Positions 7,442 to 15,468 of a DNA stretch of 21,053 nucleotides are shown here, piece after piece. Within the stretch, counting starts at the first letter, position 1. Each line of letters opens with the position of its first letter. The notes below the pieces were generated by a model. That model had not been told where the DNA came from. It saw nothing but the letters and a program-made list of their open reading frames with translations, and ran no database searches. The stretch covers positions 1 through 21,053 of the forward strand of contig CAXUDP010000062.1 of assembly GCA_964249735.1 (NCBI GenBank). The letters run 5' to 3'. The position numbers and the translations under genes are program-made. The DNA comes from Lichenicola sp964249735. GTDB lineage: Bacteria; Pseudomonadota; Alphaproteobacteria; Acetobacterales; Acetobacteraceae.

Positions 7442-8160
7442 GACGGCGCCCGATCGACCTCGCCCGGCTCGGGCGGCTTCGGCCCGTCGGCGGCGCGCCA
7501 CAGGTACCACGCGGCGAACGACCGGTACGGGCTCCATCCGGCGGTCGCGTCCGCCAGCGCCCGCGGCTTCGGCTGCACCGCGAGCCCCTTGATCCGCCGG
7601 AAGCCTTCCCGCACCCCGAAATCGTCCACCGGCATCACGTCGCGACGCCCCAGGCTGAAGATCAGCAGCATCTCCACGGTCCACCGCCCGATTCCGCGCA
7701 AGGGGACCAGGCGGGCGATCAGCTCCTCGTCGGACAGCCGCACCGCCTGCTTGCGCGTCGGCACCACGCCGGCCAGGCGCGCCTCGCACACCGCCCGCAT
7801 CGCCGCCGCCTTGGACCCGGAGAAGCCGCACCCCCGCAACGCCGCGTCCGGCAGCGCCAGCAGCGCGTCCGGCGTCGGGAATCTGGTCTCGCCATGCGCC
7901 ACCAGCCGGCGGAGCATGGCCTCTGCCGCCCGCGCGTGCAGCTGCTGGTGGGCGATGGCGCGGATCAGGCTCTCGAACGGCTCGCGACCCGGATCCGCGC
8001 GCAGGCGGCACGGCCCGACCCGCCGGATCAGCGCCGCCAGCGCCGGATCGGCCAGCAGCAGATGCCGCCGCGCCGCTGCAGCACCCGGAACCGGACGATC
8101 GCCGTCTGCGGGCAGCGGCGCCGGCACGGGAGGAACGGGATCGGCGGCATTCGATGACAC
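7438..8160 (-). CDS. DNA-3-methyladenine glycosylase, AlkA-type HhH-GPD
   Basis: Base-excision repair glycosylase that removes alkylated purines, 240 residues from GTG 8158-8160. That start is preferred because residues upstream of it (the frame is open to 8262) do not resemble the family and an N-terminal Pro/Ala-rich stretch already precedes the domain. Domain evidence: PFESLIRAIAHQQLHARAA (61-79), the first conserved helix; the helix-hairpin-helix LVPLRGIGRWTVEMLLIF (151-168); and VMPVDDFGVREGF (175-187), containing the catalytic Asp. No 4Fe-4S cysteine cluster follows, which separates it from the Nth/MutY type. The tail is short and proline-rich. It is convergent with the LysE gene (shared CTAG stops) and divergent from the TonB-like gene. 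Confidence 0.93.
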   Translation of the reverse strand: MSSNAADPVPPVPAPLPADGDRPVPGAAAARRHLLLADPALAALIRRVGPCRLRADPGREPFESLIRAIAHQQLHARAAEAMLRRLVAHGETRFPTPDALLALPDAALRGCGFSGSKAAAMRAVCEARLAGVVPTRKQAVRLSDEELIARLVPLRGIGRWTVEMLLIFSLGRRDVMPVDDFGVREGFRRIKGLAVQPKPRALADATAGWSPYRSFAAWYLWRAADGPKPPEPGEVDRAPS

Positions 8161-8184
8161 GTCGCACCATCCGGTCCGGCGGGA

Positions 8185-8197
8185 GTGGCTAAGCCAC
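8185..8197. promoter_or_regulatory. Short palindrome between divergent genes
   Basis: GTGGCT-A-AGCCAC is a perfect inverted repeat with a one-base centre, 25 bp upstream of the glycosylase start and inside the 202-bp divergent region shared with the TonB-like gene. A regulator site is possible; there is no further support. Confidence 0.2.
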
Positions 8198-8362
8198 GGA
8201 GCAGGTGGCACAATGCCGGCACAGGACCGGGCCGGCCAGGGCCGCTCCGCCCTGTGCCCCATGGTTGTCGCCGCGGGCGATCAGGCGGAGACACCCGACC
8301 AGCCCATGGCCGACCGAGCTTCCATCCAGTCATCCGGATCGCGTGACCGGAGGACGGCGCCC

Positions 8363-9463
8363 GTGGCCGTTCCGCGCGCAGCACTGGCACGACGCTCCGC
8401 GCGGGCCTTGCTGCCGCCCGAGCCGCTGCCGTCCGGGGCCGCGGGGCTGGCACCCTCCACCGCCGGGTCCGGCCCGTTCCGGCACCCGACTGCCCCGGTC
8501 CGCGGTGTCCGTCCGGCGCTGGCCGGGGCGCCGCTGTCGCGTGCGGTGCCACGGCCGCGCACCCGCCTGGAGCGGGCCCTCGGCGGCTCGACCGTCCTGC
8601 ACGTGCTGCTGCTGGCCCTCCTGGCCTTGCTGTATGCCCGCCAGGGCCGGCTGCCGACTCCGCCCGACCAGGCCCCCGTCCAGATGGTGTTCGGCCAGAG
8701 CGGCATGACCGGCGAGCAGCCCTCGCCCGACGACGCCGGCGGCGCCCCGCCGACCAAGCCAAGCCCGCCTCCGGCCGAGCCGGCGTCGCAGCCGGCTCCC
8801 GCCCCGGCCCCGCCGCCGCAGCAGGAGCCCACCGTCAATACCGAGATCCCGCCTGCCCCGCCGCCGGTGCCGGTGCCGGAACTGCTGCCGCTGCCCCCCG
8901 AGCCGCAGCCGCTGCCGCCCACCGAGGTGCCGCCACAGCGCCGGACCCCGCCCGAGCGTTTCGCGTTGCGCACGGCACCCCCGGCGCCGAGCCGCAGCGC
9001 GCGCAGCTCGCCGTTCTCGCACCCGATGGACCTGTCGTTCTCCCAGGCCCCCGGCCCGTCCCGCGCCCGCACCGGCCGCACCGGCGGCTCGCACGCCCCG
9101 GTCGACCTGTCGCTCGGGCCGCTGGTCAAGAACGGCCACCTCAACACCCCCTACGCCACCGTCGGCATCAAGGGGGTCAGCGATGACTACGGCGCTGAGA
9201 TCGACACCTGGATCCGCCGCCACCTGTACTATCCGCCCGACGCGGCGGAGCGCGGCGAGGACGGCGCGTCGCGCGTGCACGTGGTGATCGACCGCAGCGG
9301 CCACGTGAAGAGCGCCCGGCTGGTCGACTCGTCCGGCGCCTACGCCCTGGACGACGCCACCACCGGCATGTTCCGCGGTGCGACCCTGCCGCCGGTGCCG
9401 GACGACATGAGCGGCGACCACTTCGACATCGACCTGACGGTGAACTATATCCTGATCCGCTGA
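8363..9463 (+). CDS. TonB-family energy transducer protein
   Basis: Predicted inner-membrane protein that couples ExbB/ExbD proton-motive energy to outer-membrane receptors, 366 residues. GTG 8363 is chosen because GGAGGA (8349-8354) lies 8 nt upstream; the frame is open further, with ATGs at 8261 and 8306 that lack good ribosome sites. Layout: a basic cytoplasmic extension (1-73), one membrane helix (about 74-93, GSTVLHVLLLALLALLYA), a long Pro/Gln-rich periplasmic spacer (97-200), a Ser/Arg/Gly-rich linker, and a TonB C-terminal domain (about 276-366) with YYPPDAAERGEDGASRVHV and LPPVPDD. Ser76 and His80 reproduce the SxxxH helix motif of TonB needed for ExbB/D coupling. No exbB, exbD or receptor gene is in the window. 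The cytoplasmic extension is longer than in classical TonB. Confidence 0.85.
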   Translation: MAVPRAALARRSARALLPPEPLPSGAAGLAPSTAGSGPFRHPTAPVRGVRPALAGAPLSRAVPRPRTRLERALGGSTVLHVLLLALLALLYARQGRLPTPPDQAPVQMVFGQSGMTGEQPSPDDAGGAPPTKPSPPPAEPASQPAPAPAPPPQQEPTVNTEIPPAPPPVPVPELLPLPPEPQPLPPTEVPPQRRTPPERFALRTAPPAPSRSARSSPFSHPMDLSFSQAPGPSRARTGRTGGSHAPVDLSLGPLVKNGHLNTPYATVGIKGVSDDYGAEIDTWIRRHLYYPPDAAERGEDGASRVHVVIDRSGHVKSARLVDSSGAYALDDATTGMFRGATLPPVPDDMSGDHFDIDLTVNYILIR

Positions 9464-9488
9464 ACGTGGTTCACATGAACGACGTTCA
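9461..9488. terminator. 28-bp near-perfect palindrome covering both convergent stop codons
   Basis: Two units of TGAAC-N3-GTTCA (9461-9473 and 9476-9488) are separated by CA. The whole folds as a 13-step stem with one G-G mismatch and a 2-nt loop. The first TGA is the stop of the TonB-like gene and the last TCA is the stop of the EamA gene on the other strand. A bidirectional terminator is the simplest reading, but there is no T-tract. Confidence 0.5.
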
Positions 9489-10448
9489 AGCCGCGACCGG
9501 CGCGCGGCGGAACAGCCGCAGCACCCGGCCGTCGATCAGCGCCAGGCCGAGGGCCACCAACAGGATCGCCGGCACGTCGCGCGGCGCCACCGGCTCGCGC
9601 AGGAACACGAAGCCGAGCAGCAGCGCGCTGATCGGCACCAGGAACGTCACCAGCGCCGCCCGCGTCGCCCCCGACGAGGCCAGGATCCGGAAGTAGAGCC
9701 CGTAGGCCAGCGCCGTGCTCAGCAGCGCGATGCCGAGCAGCGACGCCCAGCCAGACAAGAACAGCGGCGGCAGGTCCCAGAACCTGTCGCAAATGGCGGC
9801 CAACGGCAGCATCACCACCGCCGCCCCGGTCAGCTGTCCGGTGGCGAACTGCAACGGGGTCACGCCGCGCACCCGGCGCGCCAGCACGCCGCCGACCGCA
9901 TAGGCCAGCGACGCGCCGAGGCAGGCCAGCTGCGCCACCAGGTTCGACGAGCCGAGCCCGCCCAGCACCGCCGGCCCGATCAGCACCGCCACGCCGGCGA
10001 ACCCGCACAGCACGCCGGCGGCGGTGCGCCGGGTCAGGCGCTCGTCCCGGGTCGCCACGTGCGCGACGATCGCGGTCAGGATCGGGGTCGGCGAGTTCAG
10101 CAGCGCCGCGAGCCCGCTGGACAGGGTGCGCTCGCTCCAGGCGAACAAGGAGAACGGCAGCACGCAGTTCAGCGTGCCCAGCAGCAGGAACCAGGCGCAC
10201 AGCGACCGGCTCGGCCGGATCGCCTCGCCGCGCAGCAGCAGCACCGGCCACAACGCCAGGGCGGCGATCGCCACCCGCCCCAGCACCAGGGTGAACGGCG
10301 GCAGCACCGGCGCCAGCAGCCGGTAGAAGAAGAACGAGCCGCCCCACAGCAGGGACAGCCCGCCCAGCATCGTCCATTGCGCCGCCGGAACCGGTGCGCC
10401 GCCAGGGGCGGCCGGAGCGGGGGATGCGCCGGGACGATCGAGGGACAT
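9486..10448 (-). CDS. EamA/DMT-superfamily transporter
   Basis: Inner-membrane transporter of the drug/metabolite family, 320 residues with about ten hydrophobic helices in two EamA repeats. The first repeat starts at TMLGGLSLLWGGSFFFYRLL (about 26-45) and ends near GVAVLIGPAVLG; the second starts at LGASLAYAVGGVLARR. The segment RVAIAALALWPVL and the LNSPTPILTAIVAH stretch are typical of the family. ATG 10446-10448 is preceded by GGAG 10 nt upstream. An unusually Pro/Ala-rich N-terminal tail of about 22 residues precedes the first helix. It is divergent from amn with a 108-bp spacer and convergent with the TonB-like gene. The exported compound cannot be inferred. Confidence 0.92.
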   Translation of the reverse strand: MSLDRPGASPAPAAPGGAPVPAAQWTMLGGLSLLWGGSFFFYRLLAPVLPPFTLVLGRVAIAALALWPVLLLRGEAIRPSRSLCAWFLLLGTLNCVLPFSLFAWSERTLSSGLAALLNSPTPILTAIVAHVATRDERLTRRTAAGVLCGFAGVAVLIGPAVLGGLGSSNLVAQLACLGASLAYAVGGVLARRVRGVTPLQFATGQLTGAAVVMLPLAAICDRFWDLPPLFLSGWASLLGIALLSTALAYGLYFRILASSGATRAALVTFLVPISALLLGFVFLREPVAPRDVPAILLVALGLALIDGRVLRLFRRAPVAA

Positions 10449-10467
10449 GCGGGCTGGTCTCCAGGAG

Positions 10468-10492
10468 GTGTCACGGACGCGACACGTGTCAC
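10468..10492. promoter_or_regulatory. Repeated GTGTC(AC) half-sites incl. palindrome GACACGTGTC
   Basis: A perfect 10-bp palindrome GACACGTGTC (10481-10490) lies midway between the divergent eamA-type and amn genes, and the half-site GTGTCAC also occurs at 10468-10474 and 10486-10492, 18 bp apart. This arrangement resembles an operator with three half-sites. The regulator is unknown. Confidence 0.3.
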
Positions 10493-10556
10493 ACCGGCTG
10501 CGTAATGGTAAGGTCTCATCCGCCGCGCGGATCGCGGCATCACGGAGCGATCTTGA

Positions 10557-12023
10557 ATGAGCCAGTCACGCCCCGATGGCCAGGCGGCGCTTCGCGAGCG
10601 GGCCGGGCGGGACTTCACCGCCTTCGACGATGCGGACGCGGCGGTGTCGCGTATCCGCGCCCTGTACGACCAGAGCGTCGCCGGCCTGCGCGACGGCTTC
10701 CTGCGACGCGATGCCACGCGGGCGGCGGAGGCAGTCTATCCCTACCTCGCGATCGAGATCGACCCGGCGGCGCAGCCGGCCGACGACCGATTCCCCTATG
10801 GCGTGCTGCTGGAACCGGGCTTCTACGGCACCACGCTGACCAGGCCCGGGCTGTTCGCGGGCTACCTGCGCGAGCAGATCGGGCTGCTGCTTCGGCACTA
10901 CCAACGGCCGGTGCTGGTCGGCCGCTCGCACCGGCCGATCCCGCTGCCCTACGTGATCGACGCCAGCGTGTCGGACGTGTCCGCGGACCCCCTGCGCCCG
11001 CTCGACGTCCGCTTCGCCCTGCCCGACCTCGCCACCACCGACGACCGCATCGCCAACGGCCAGCTCACCCCGTCGCCGGACGAGCCGCGGCCGCTGTCCT
11101 TGTTCACCGCCGAGCGGGTGGACTACGCGTTGGGCCGCCTGCACCACTACACCGGCACCGCGCCCAAGCACTTCCAGCGCTTCGTGCTGCTCACCAACTA
11201 CCAGCGCTACGTCGACGAGTTTCGCGAGTACGGCCAGGCTAGGCTGCAGGAGGGCGGCGAGTACGAGCGCTTCGTCGAGCCCGGCGACATCGTGCACGCC
11301 AAGGACGCGCCGGGTCCCGGGCCGATCGGGCCGCTGCCGCAGATGCCGGCCTACCACCTGGTGCGCCCGGACGGCGACGGCATCACCCTGATCAACATCG
11401 GCGTGGGTCCGTCCAACGCCAAGACCATCACCGACCACGTGGCGGTGCTGCGTCCGCATTGCTGGCTGATGGTGGGCCACTGCGCCGGCCTCAGGCGCAC
11501 CCAGCGGCTCGGCGACTACGTGCTGGCGCACGGCTATCTCCGCGCCGACCACGTGCTGGACGACGACCTGCCGCCCTGGGTGCCGGTGCCGCCGATCGCG
11601 GAGGTGCAGGTGGCGCTGCAGGAGGCGACCAGCCGGGTCACCGGGCTGACCGGGCCGGAACTCAAGACCCGTCTGCGCACCGGCACGGTGATGACCACCG
11701 ACAACCGCAACTGGGAGCTCCGCTTCGAGGCGCTTCGGGAGCAGATCAACGTGAGCCGGTCGATCGCGGTGGACATGGAAAGCGCCACCGTGGCCGCCAA
11801 CGGGTTCCGCTTCCGGGTGCCGTACGGCACCCTGCTCTGCGTGTCGGACAAGCCGCTGCACGGCGAGCTCAAGCTGCGCGGCATGGCCAACCGCTTCTAC
11901 CGCGAGCGGGTCAGCCAGCACCTCATGGTGGGCATCGAGACCGTGCGCTCGCTTCGCGAGCAGGGGGTGGATCGGCTGCATTCGCGCAAGCTGCGCGGCT
12001 TCGACGAGCCGCCTCTGCGGTGA
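10557..12023 (+). CDS. amn: AMP nucleosidase
   Basis: Cytoplasmic enzyme hydrolysing AMP to adenine and ribose 5-phosphate, used to balance adenylate pools. At 488 residues it matches the family length. The N-terminal AMP-nucleosidase-specific domain includes RFPYGVLLEPGFYGTTLTRP and HYTGTAPKHFQRFVLLTNYQ. The C-terminal nucleoside-phosphorylase-like domain includes NIGVGPSNAKTITDHVAVLR, WLMVGHCAGLR, VDMESATVAANGFRFRVPYG and CVSDKPLHGELKL, the last holding the catalytic Asp. ATG 10557 has GGAG about 8 nt upstream and the conserved sequence begins soon after. It stands alone: eamA is divergent upstream, and a decayed gene region follows. Allosteric control by ATP and phosphate is known for E. 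coli Amn; nothing here shows it directly. Confidence 0.97.
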   Translation: MSQSRPDGQAALRERAGRDFTAFDDADAAVSRIRALYDQSVAGLRDGFLRRDATRAAEAVYPYLAIEIDPAAQPADDRFPYGVLLEPGFYGTTLTRPGLFAGYLREQIGLLLRHYQRPVLVGRSHRPIPLPYVIDASVSDVSADPLRPLDVRFALPDLATTDDRIANGQLTPSPDEPRPLSLFTAERVDYALGRLHHYTGTAPKHFQRFVLLTNYQRYVDEFREYGQARLQEGGEYERFVEPGDIVHAKDAPGPGPIGPLPQMPAYHLVRPDGDGITLINIGVGPSNAKTITDHVAVLRPHCWLMVGHCAGLRRTQRLGDYVLAHGYLRADHVLDDDLPPWVPVPPIAEVQVALQEATSRVTGLTGPELKTRLRTGTVMTTDNRNWELRFEALREQINVSRSIAVDMESATVAANGFRFRVPYGTLLCVSDKPLHGELKLRGMANRFYRERVSQHLMVGIETVRSLREQGVDRLHSRKLRGFDEPPLR

Positions 12024-12170
12024 GGGCTCCTGTGCAATTCCAGGCTGGTCGGTGGCTTCGTCTGCGACGAGTGGTCGGCTCCCAACCGCCGACGGGAAGC
12101 CTGGCCGCAATGGTAATTGCGTCCGCGAATTCGGCCCCCAGCTTTGCTGCCAGGCACAGGCAGAGCGCAC

Positions 12171-12368
12171 GCCACCGAGCTGCTCCTTCAGGTCCTTACC
12201 GATGTTGCCCCGCGTCGGGTCGAGCACGAAGCCCGCCCCGTCGCGGCGAGCGCGGGTTCCCGCGGGAACGACGTCGGCGTCCCCGGAGACGAGAACGATC
12301 TGGTCCGCCCGACCCTCCAGGGTCGGAAAGCGGATCTCCATGCCGATTCGGATGTCCACACCCTGTCG
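12171..12368 (-). pseudogene. Remnant of an NYN-domain (LabA/DUF88-like) protein
   Basis: On the minus strand this stretch reads RQGVDIRIGMEIRFPTLEG, then ADQIVLVSGDADVVPAGTRA, then RRDGAGFVLDPTRGNIGKDLKE. These match the C-terminal half of the NYN RNase-like domain of LabA/DUF88 proteins, whose consensus has KGVDVRIG, D-x-IVLVSGDSDFxPA and FxLDP. The second catalytic acidic patch (GDAD) is present. The N-terminal strand with the first catalytic Asp and the DG/GN motif is not found upstream, and downstream the frame runs on as unrelated sequence into the back of amn. I read it as a truncated, non-functional relic; a short expressed fragment cannot be ruled out. Confidence 0.55.
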
Positions 12369-12542
12369 AGGCGTGTCGCAGGCGACGTTCTCGTCTGGCA
12401 GGAACGGCTGCCGATGCTGCCGCGTCCGAAAGCATCGCGCCCCACGGTGTCAGTTGCACGACCTGCGCCGTTCCGACGGCAGAGGATCTGACAGGCAGGT
12501 CCAGCCGGAAGGCGCGGCAGAGGCCTCCCGGTCGAGGATCGG

Positions 12543-13043
12543 CTACTGGCCGGCCTGCTGCAGCGTCTCGCCGATCTTGGTGTGCTTGGTGTCCGCCGCC
12601 TTCACCTGCGCGTTGTCGGTCGCCGCGAGTTCCTTCTGTTCGGTCGCGGTGTCGTTCTTGTTGTCGTCGGCCTCGTCGCGCACGAACGCCGTATCGAAGT
12701 CCTTGCCGTTCAGTGCGCTGAGGCGGTCGAAGGATTGCCGCTTGTCGCTGGTCATCGTGGTCGGCAGCTGGAGGTTGTTCTGCCGCGCGACCTGGTGCAG
12801 CCTCGGGTTCAGGCTTTCGTGGTCGGCGATCATCGTGTGGGCGTAGCTCTTGATGTCGCCCTGGGTGGTCTTGGTCATCGCCAGCTTGGCGACCGCGAGC
12901 TCATAGGTGGCGCTCTGCGCGGTGCTGACCAGGAAATCGCGATCCGCACCCGATAGCGACGCCGCGCGGGCACCGGCCGGAGCAAAGGCAAGGCAACAGG
13001 ACAGGGCGGCCGCCGTGGCCACCGCTCGGATGCGATCGTTCAT
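12543..13043 (-). CDS. DUF4142 family secreted protein
   Basis: Protein of 166 residues with a clear signal peptide: MNDRIRAVATAAALSCCLAF, then APAGARA, with likely cleavage near residues 27-28, so it is periplasmic. The mature part fits DUF4142, a ferritin-like four-helix family: DRDFLVSTAQSATYELAVAK, then IKSYAHTMIADHESLNPRLH and a helical, charged C-terminus ending ETLQQAGQ. The family has no agreed biochemical function, and members are often stress-associated in alphaproteobacteria. The start ATG 13041-13043 has an AGAG-type ribosome site close by. About 600 bp without an obvious gene lie upstream, including an inverted repeat at 13126-13173 that could bear on its expression. Downstream is the NYN remnant. 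Confidence 0.88.
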   Translation of the reverse strand: MNDRIRAVATAAALSCCLAFAPAGARAASLSGADRDFLVSTAQSATYELAVAKLAMTKTTQGDIKSYAHTMIADHESLNPRLHQVARQNNLQLPTTMTSDKRQSFDRLSALNGKDFDTAFVRDEADDNKNDTATEQKELAATDNAQVKAADTKHTKIGETLQQAGQ

Positions 13044-13125
13044 GGGAATCTCTTCGGGTCAGGTGGCGGCGACGGGTGACAGCCGCGTTCCCGTCAAGCC
13101 GGAAGGGTCGGAAGAGTTGCCGATC

Positions 13126-13173
13126 GGGCCATGTCGTGATGTCGGCCACGCAGTTATCGTGACCGCATGGCCC
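13126..13173. repeat. Nested inverted repeat upstream of DUF4142 gene
   Basis: Outer arms GGGCCATG (13126-13133) and CATGGCCC (13166-13173) are perfect. Inside, GGCCACG (13144-13150) and CGTGACC (13158-13164) pair with one mismatch around a 7-nt loop. It could be an operator, a terminator for something lost, or a small structured RNA. Confidence 0.4.
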
Positions 13174-13590
13174 GCCCCGTCGGCAGGCAGTTTCGTCGAG
13201 CCGGCATGGGCAGTCTGCTTGGAGCCCGCTTCGCACAGCCTGTCCGCCACCAACGCGGCGCCATATCGGTCCGACGAGGGCCGACTTCTTCCGAAGCGGC
13301 GAACAAGGAATGCGGCCTCTGCTGGAACGGCAGTCGCCCTCACAACCTCAGGTCAGCGTGGCCTCCGGATCGGCACCCGGGGAATCTCCGGGCCGTGTGC
13401 CTGCTGCCGGAAACCATCGCCGGACAGGTGCGCCCCGCAAGGTTGGCAACATCCCGAACGCGGCTGGTTACGCCTTTGTCAAGATCACGCGTTTGACCAG
13501 CCTGGTGTCGGTTAAGCCCGGTGTGGTCGACCCGCTGGACCGGGGCATGCCGCATCCAGGCGTCGGATCGTCAACTGGCCGCCAATGAAC

Positions 13591-13620
13591 TTGCAACGGA
13601 ACGTCGGCTGCGACGATAGT
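13591..13620 (+). promoter_or_regulatory. Candidate promoter for the 56-aa membrane protein
   Basis: TTGCAA (13591-13596) and GATAGT (13615-13620) are separated by 18 bp, each matching four of six sigma-70 consensus bases, and lie 28 bp upstream of the TTG start with its GAGGAG site. Judged by eye only. Confidence 0.3.
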
Positions 13621-13647
13621 GCTGCTCTGGTCACGAGGAGCCCCGCC

Positions 13648-13818
13648 TTGCCCTTCGACGGTATCGACTTCCTGACGCGGCGGAACCAGCCGGCACGGCC
13701 GTCGCGCGCCGAGAACGTGCTGACCGTGCTGTTGCTGGTGCTCGGCCTCAGCCTGCTGATCCTGCCGGTGTCCGCGGCCGGGCTGGTCGACATCGTCACC
13801 TACCTGCGCGGCCGCTAG
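13648..13818 (+). CDS. Small single-pass membrane protein (56 aa)
   Basis: No named family. TTG 13648 is chosen because GAGGAG (13635-13640) sits 7 nt upstream; the frame is open further upstream, but that part has no ribosome site. The product has a polar, positively charged head (PFDGIDFLTRRNQPARPSR), one hydrophobic helix (ENVLTVLLLVLGLSLLILPV and a few more residues), and a short tail ending DIVTYLRGR. The Arg-rich head suggests an N-in orientation with the helix in the inner membrane (positive-inside rule). It is flanked by a gene-poor stretch and converges on the YmdB-like gene across 112 bp holding a hairpin. Function unknown. Confidence 0.6.
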   Translation: MPFDGIDFLTRRNQPARPSRAENVLTVLLLVLGLSLLILPVSAAGLVDIVTYLRGR

Positions 13819-13873
13819 ACCACACCCATTCACGTTGGTTCGCCGGTCGCAGTCCGGCTCCCTGTCTTGCCGA

Positions 13874-13915
13874 GCATCGTCACCGGTCAGGTGACCACAT
13901 CCGATCCGGTGATGC
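13874..13915. terminator. Hairpin between convergent genes
   Basis: GCATC-GT-CACCGG (13874-13886) can pair with CCGGTGATGC (13906-13915), leaving a 2-nt bulge and a 19-nt loop. It is placed between the 3' ends of the small membrane protein gene and the YmdB-like gene. No T-tract, so weak. Confidence 0.3.
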
Positions 13916-13930
13916 TCCAGCCGAACACCG

Positions 13931-14746
<816 letters not shown>

Positions 14747-15305
14747 AGTCCCGCCCTTCCGCCGTCACCAGCCCGCGCTCCGTCACCATTGCGTCGAGCG
14801 GCACGTCATATGGCCCCACGGGCACGGCTTCCACCTCCTGCGAGGCGAAGCCGATGCCCACGGCCACCGCCAACGGCAACGCCGCCAGCGTCCGGTCGTA
14901 GTAGCCGCCGCCATAGCCGAGCCGGTTCAGGCACCGATCCCAGGCCAGCAGCGGCATGAACATGATGTCCGGCGGAAGGACCGGGCCGTCCGGATGCAGA
15001 GTGCCGAACCGGCCGGGCCGCAGCACCGCGTCGGGAGTCCAGGACCGGAACACCAGGGCAGTGCCCGGCGGCGTGGTTTCCGGCAGCACGATCCGGTGCC
15101 CGCGCCCGTGCAGGGCGTTCCAGGCCGGCACCAGCGACGGTTCCCCGGGCAGCGGCCAGATCCCCGCCAGCACCAGGTCCGGCGGCACCGGCAGCGCCAG
15201 CAGCGCGTCGACCAGCACCGTCCCATCGCCCCGCCGGGCGCCGCGGACGAGCGCACGCAAGGCACTCTTGGCGTCCCGCGGATCGATCAGCGACATGAAG
15301 GGTGC

Positions 15306-15456
15306 GGAGCCACCATGGCCGTTGGACTGTCAGCCTCCCTGAACCCGCTAGTGCAGGTGGCAACCAGGTAACGCGACCAGGATCGCGACAGTGCCAGTCA
15401 CCGAGGAAGTGCTTATCGGCTCGGGGGTTGAATTGCCTGACGAACCGGGTAGCCCC
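15306..15456 (-). ncRNA. ssrS: 6S RNA
   Basis: RNA that mimics an open promoter and binds sigma-70 RNA polymerase. Support from the sequence (minus strand): the closing stem GGGGCUACC (15448-15456) pairs fully with GGUGGCUCC (15306-15314), counting two G-U pairs. The 5' bubble strand contains CCCCCGAGCCGAUAAGCA, closely matching CCCCUGAGCCGAUAU of E. coli 6S. The 3' side has GGGUUCAGGGAGGCUGACAG, resembling the E. coli GGGUUCAAGGGUUACAG. The apex has a CGCGA/UCGCG hairpin. It lies exactly between zapA and fau, the classic location. Size about 151 nt; exact ends were not determined. Confidence 0.88.
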
Positions 15457-15468
15457 GCCCGACCATAC

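Larger units (their letters stand above)
13044..13647. other. Long stretch without recognisable gene
   Basis: Several frames stay open here on both strands, as expected at this GC content, but none translates to a family I recognise or has a good ribosome site with a coherent domain. The region holds an inverted repeat at 13126-13173 and a weak promoter candidate at 13591-13620. It may be regulatory DNA plus decayed sequence. Confidence 0.5.

Noticed and set aside
10566..12359. Long minus-strand frame of 597 codons opposite amn
   Set aside because: Only its first about 63 codons (12171-12359) resemble a protein family (NYN). The rest is the antisense shadow of amn.
12907..13236. Frames crossing the DUF4142 signal-peptide region on either strand
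   Set aside because: They are shadows of, or read through, the DUF4142 gene, which has a clear signal peptide and family match.
13167..13588. Open frames of 92-109 codons on the plus strand in the gene-poor region
   Set aside because: No ribosome site, no coherent hydrophobic or domain pattern, and overlapping frames on both strands look equally good, as expected by chance at this GC content.
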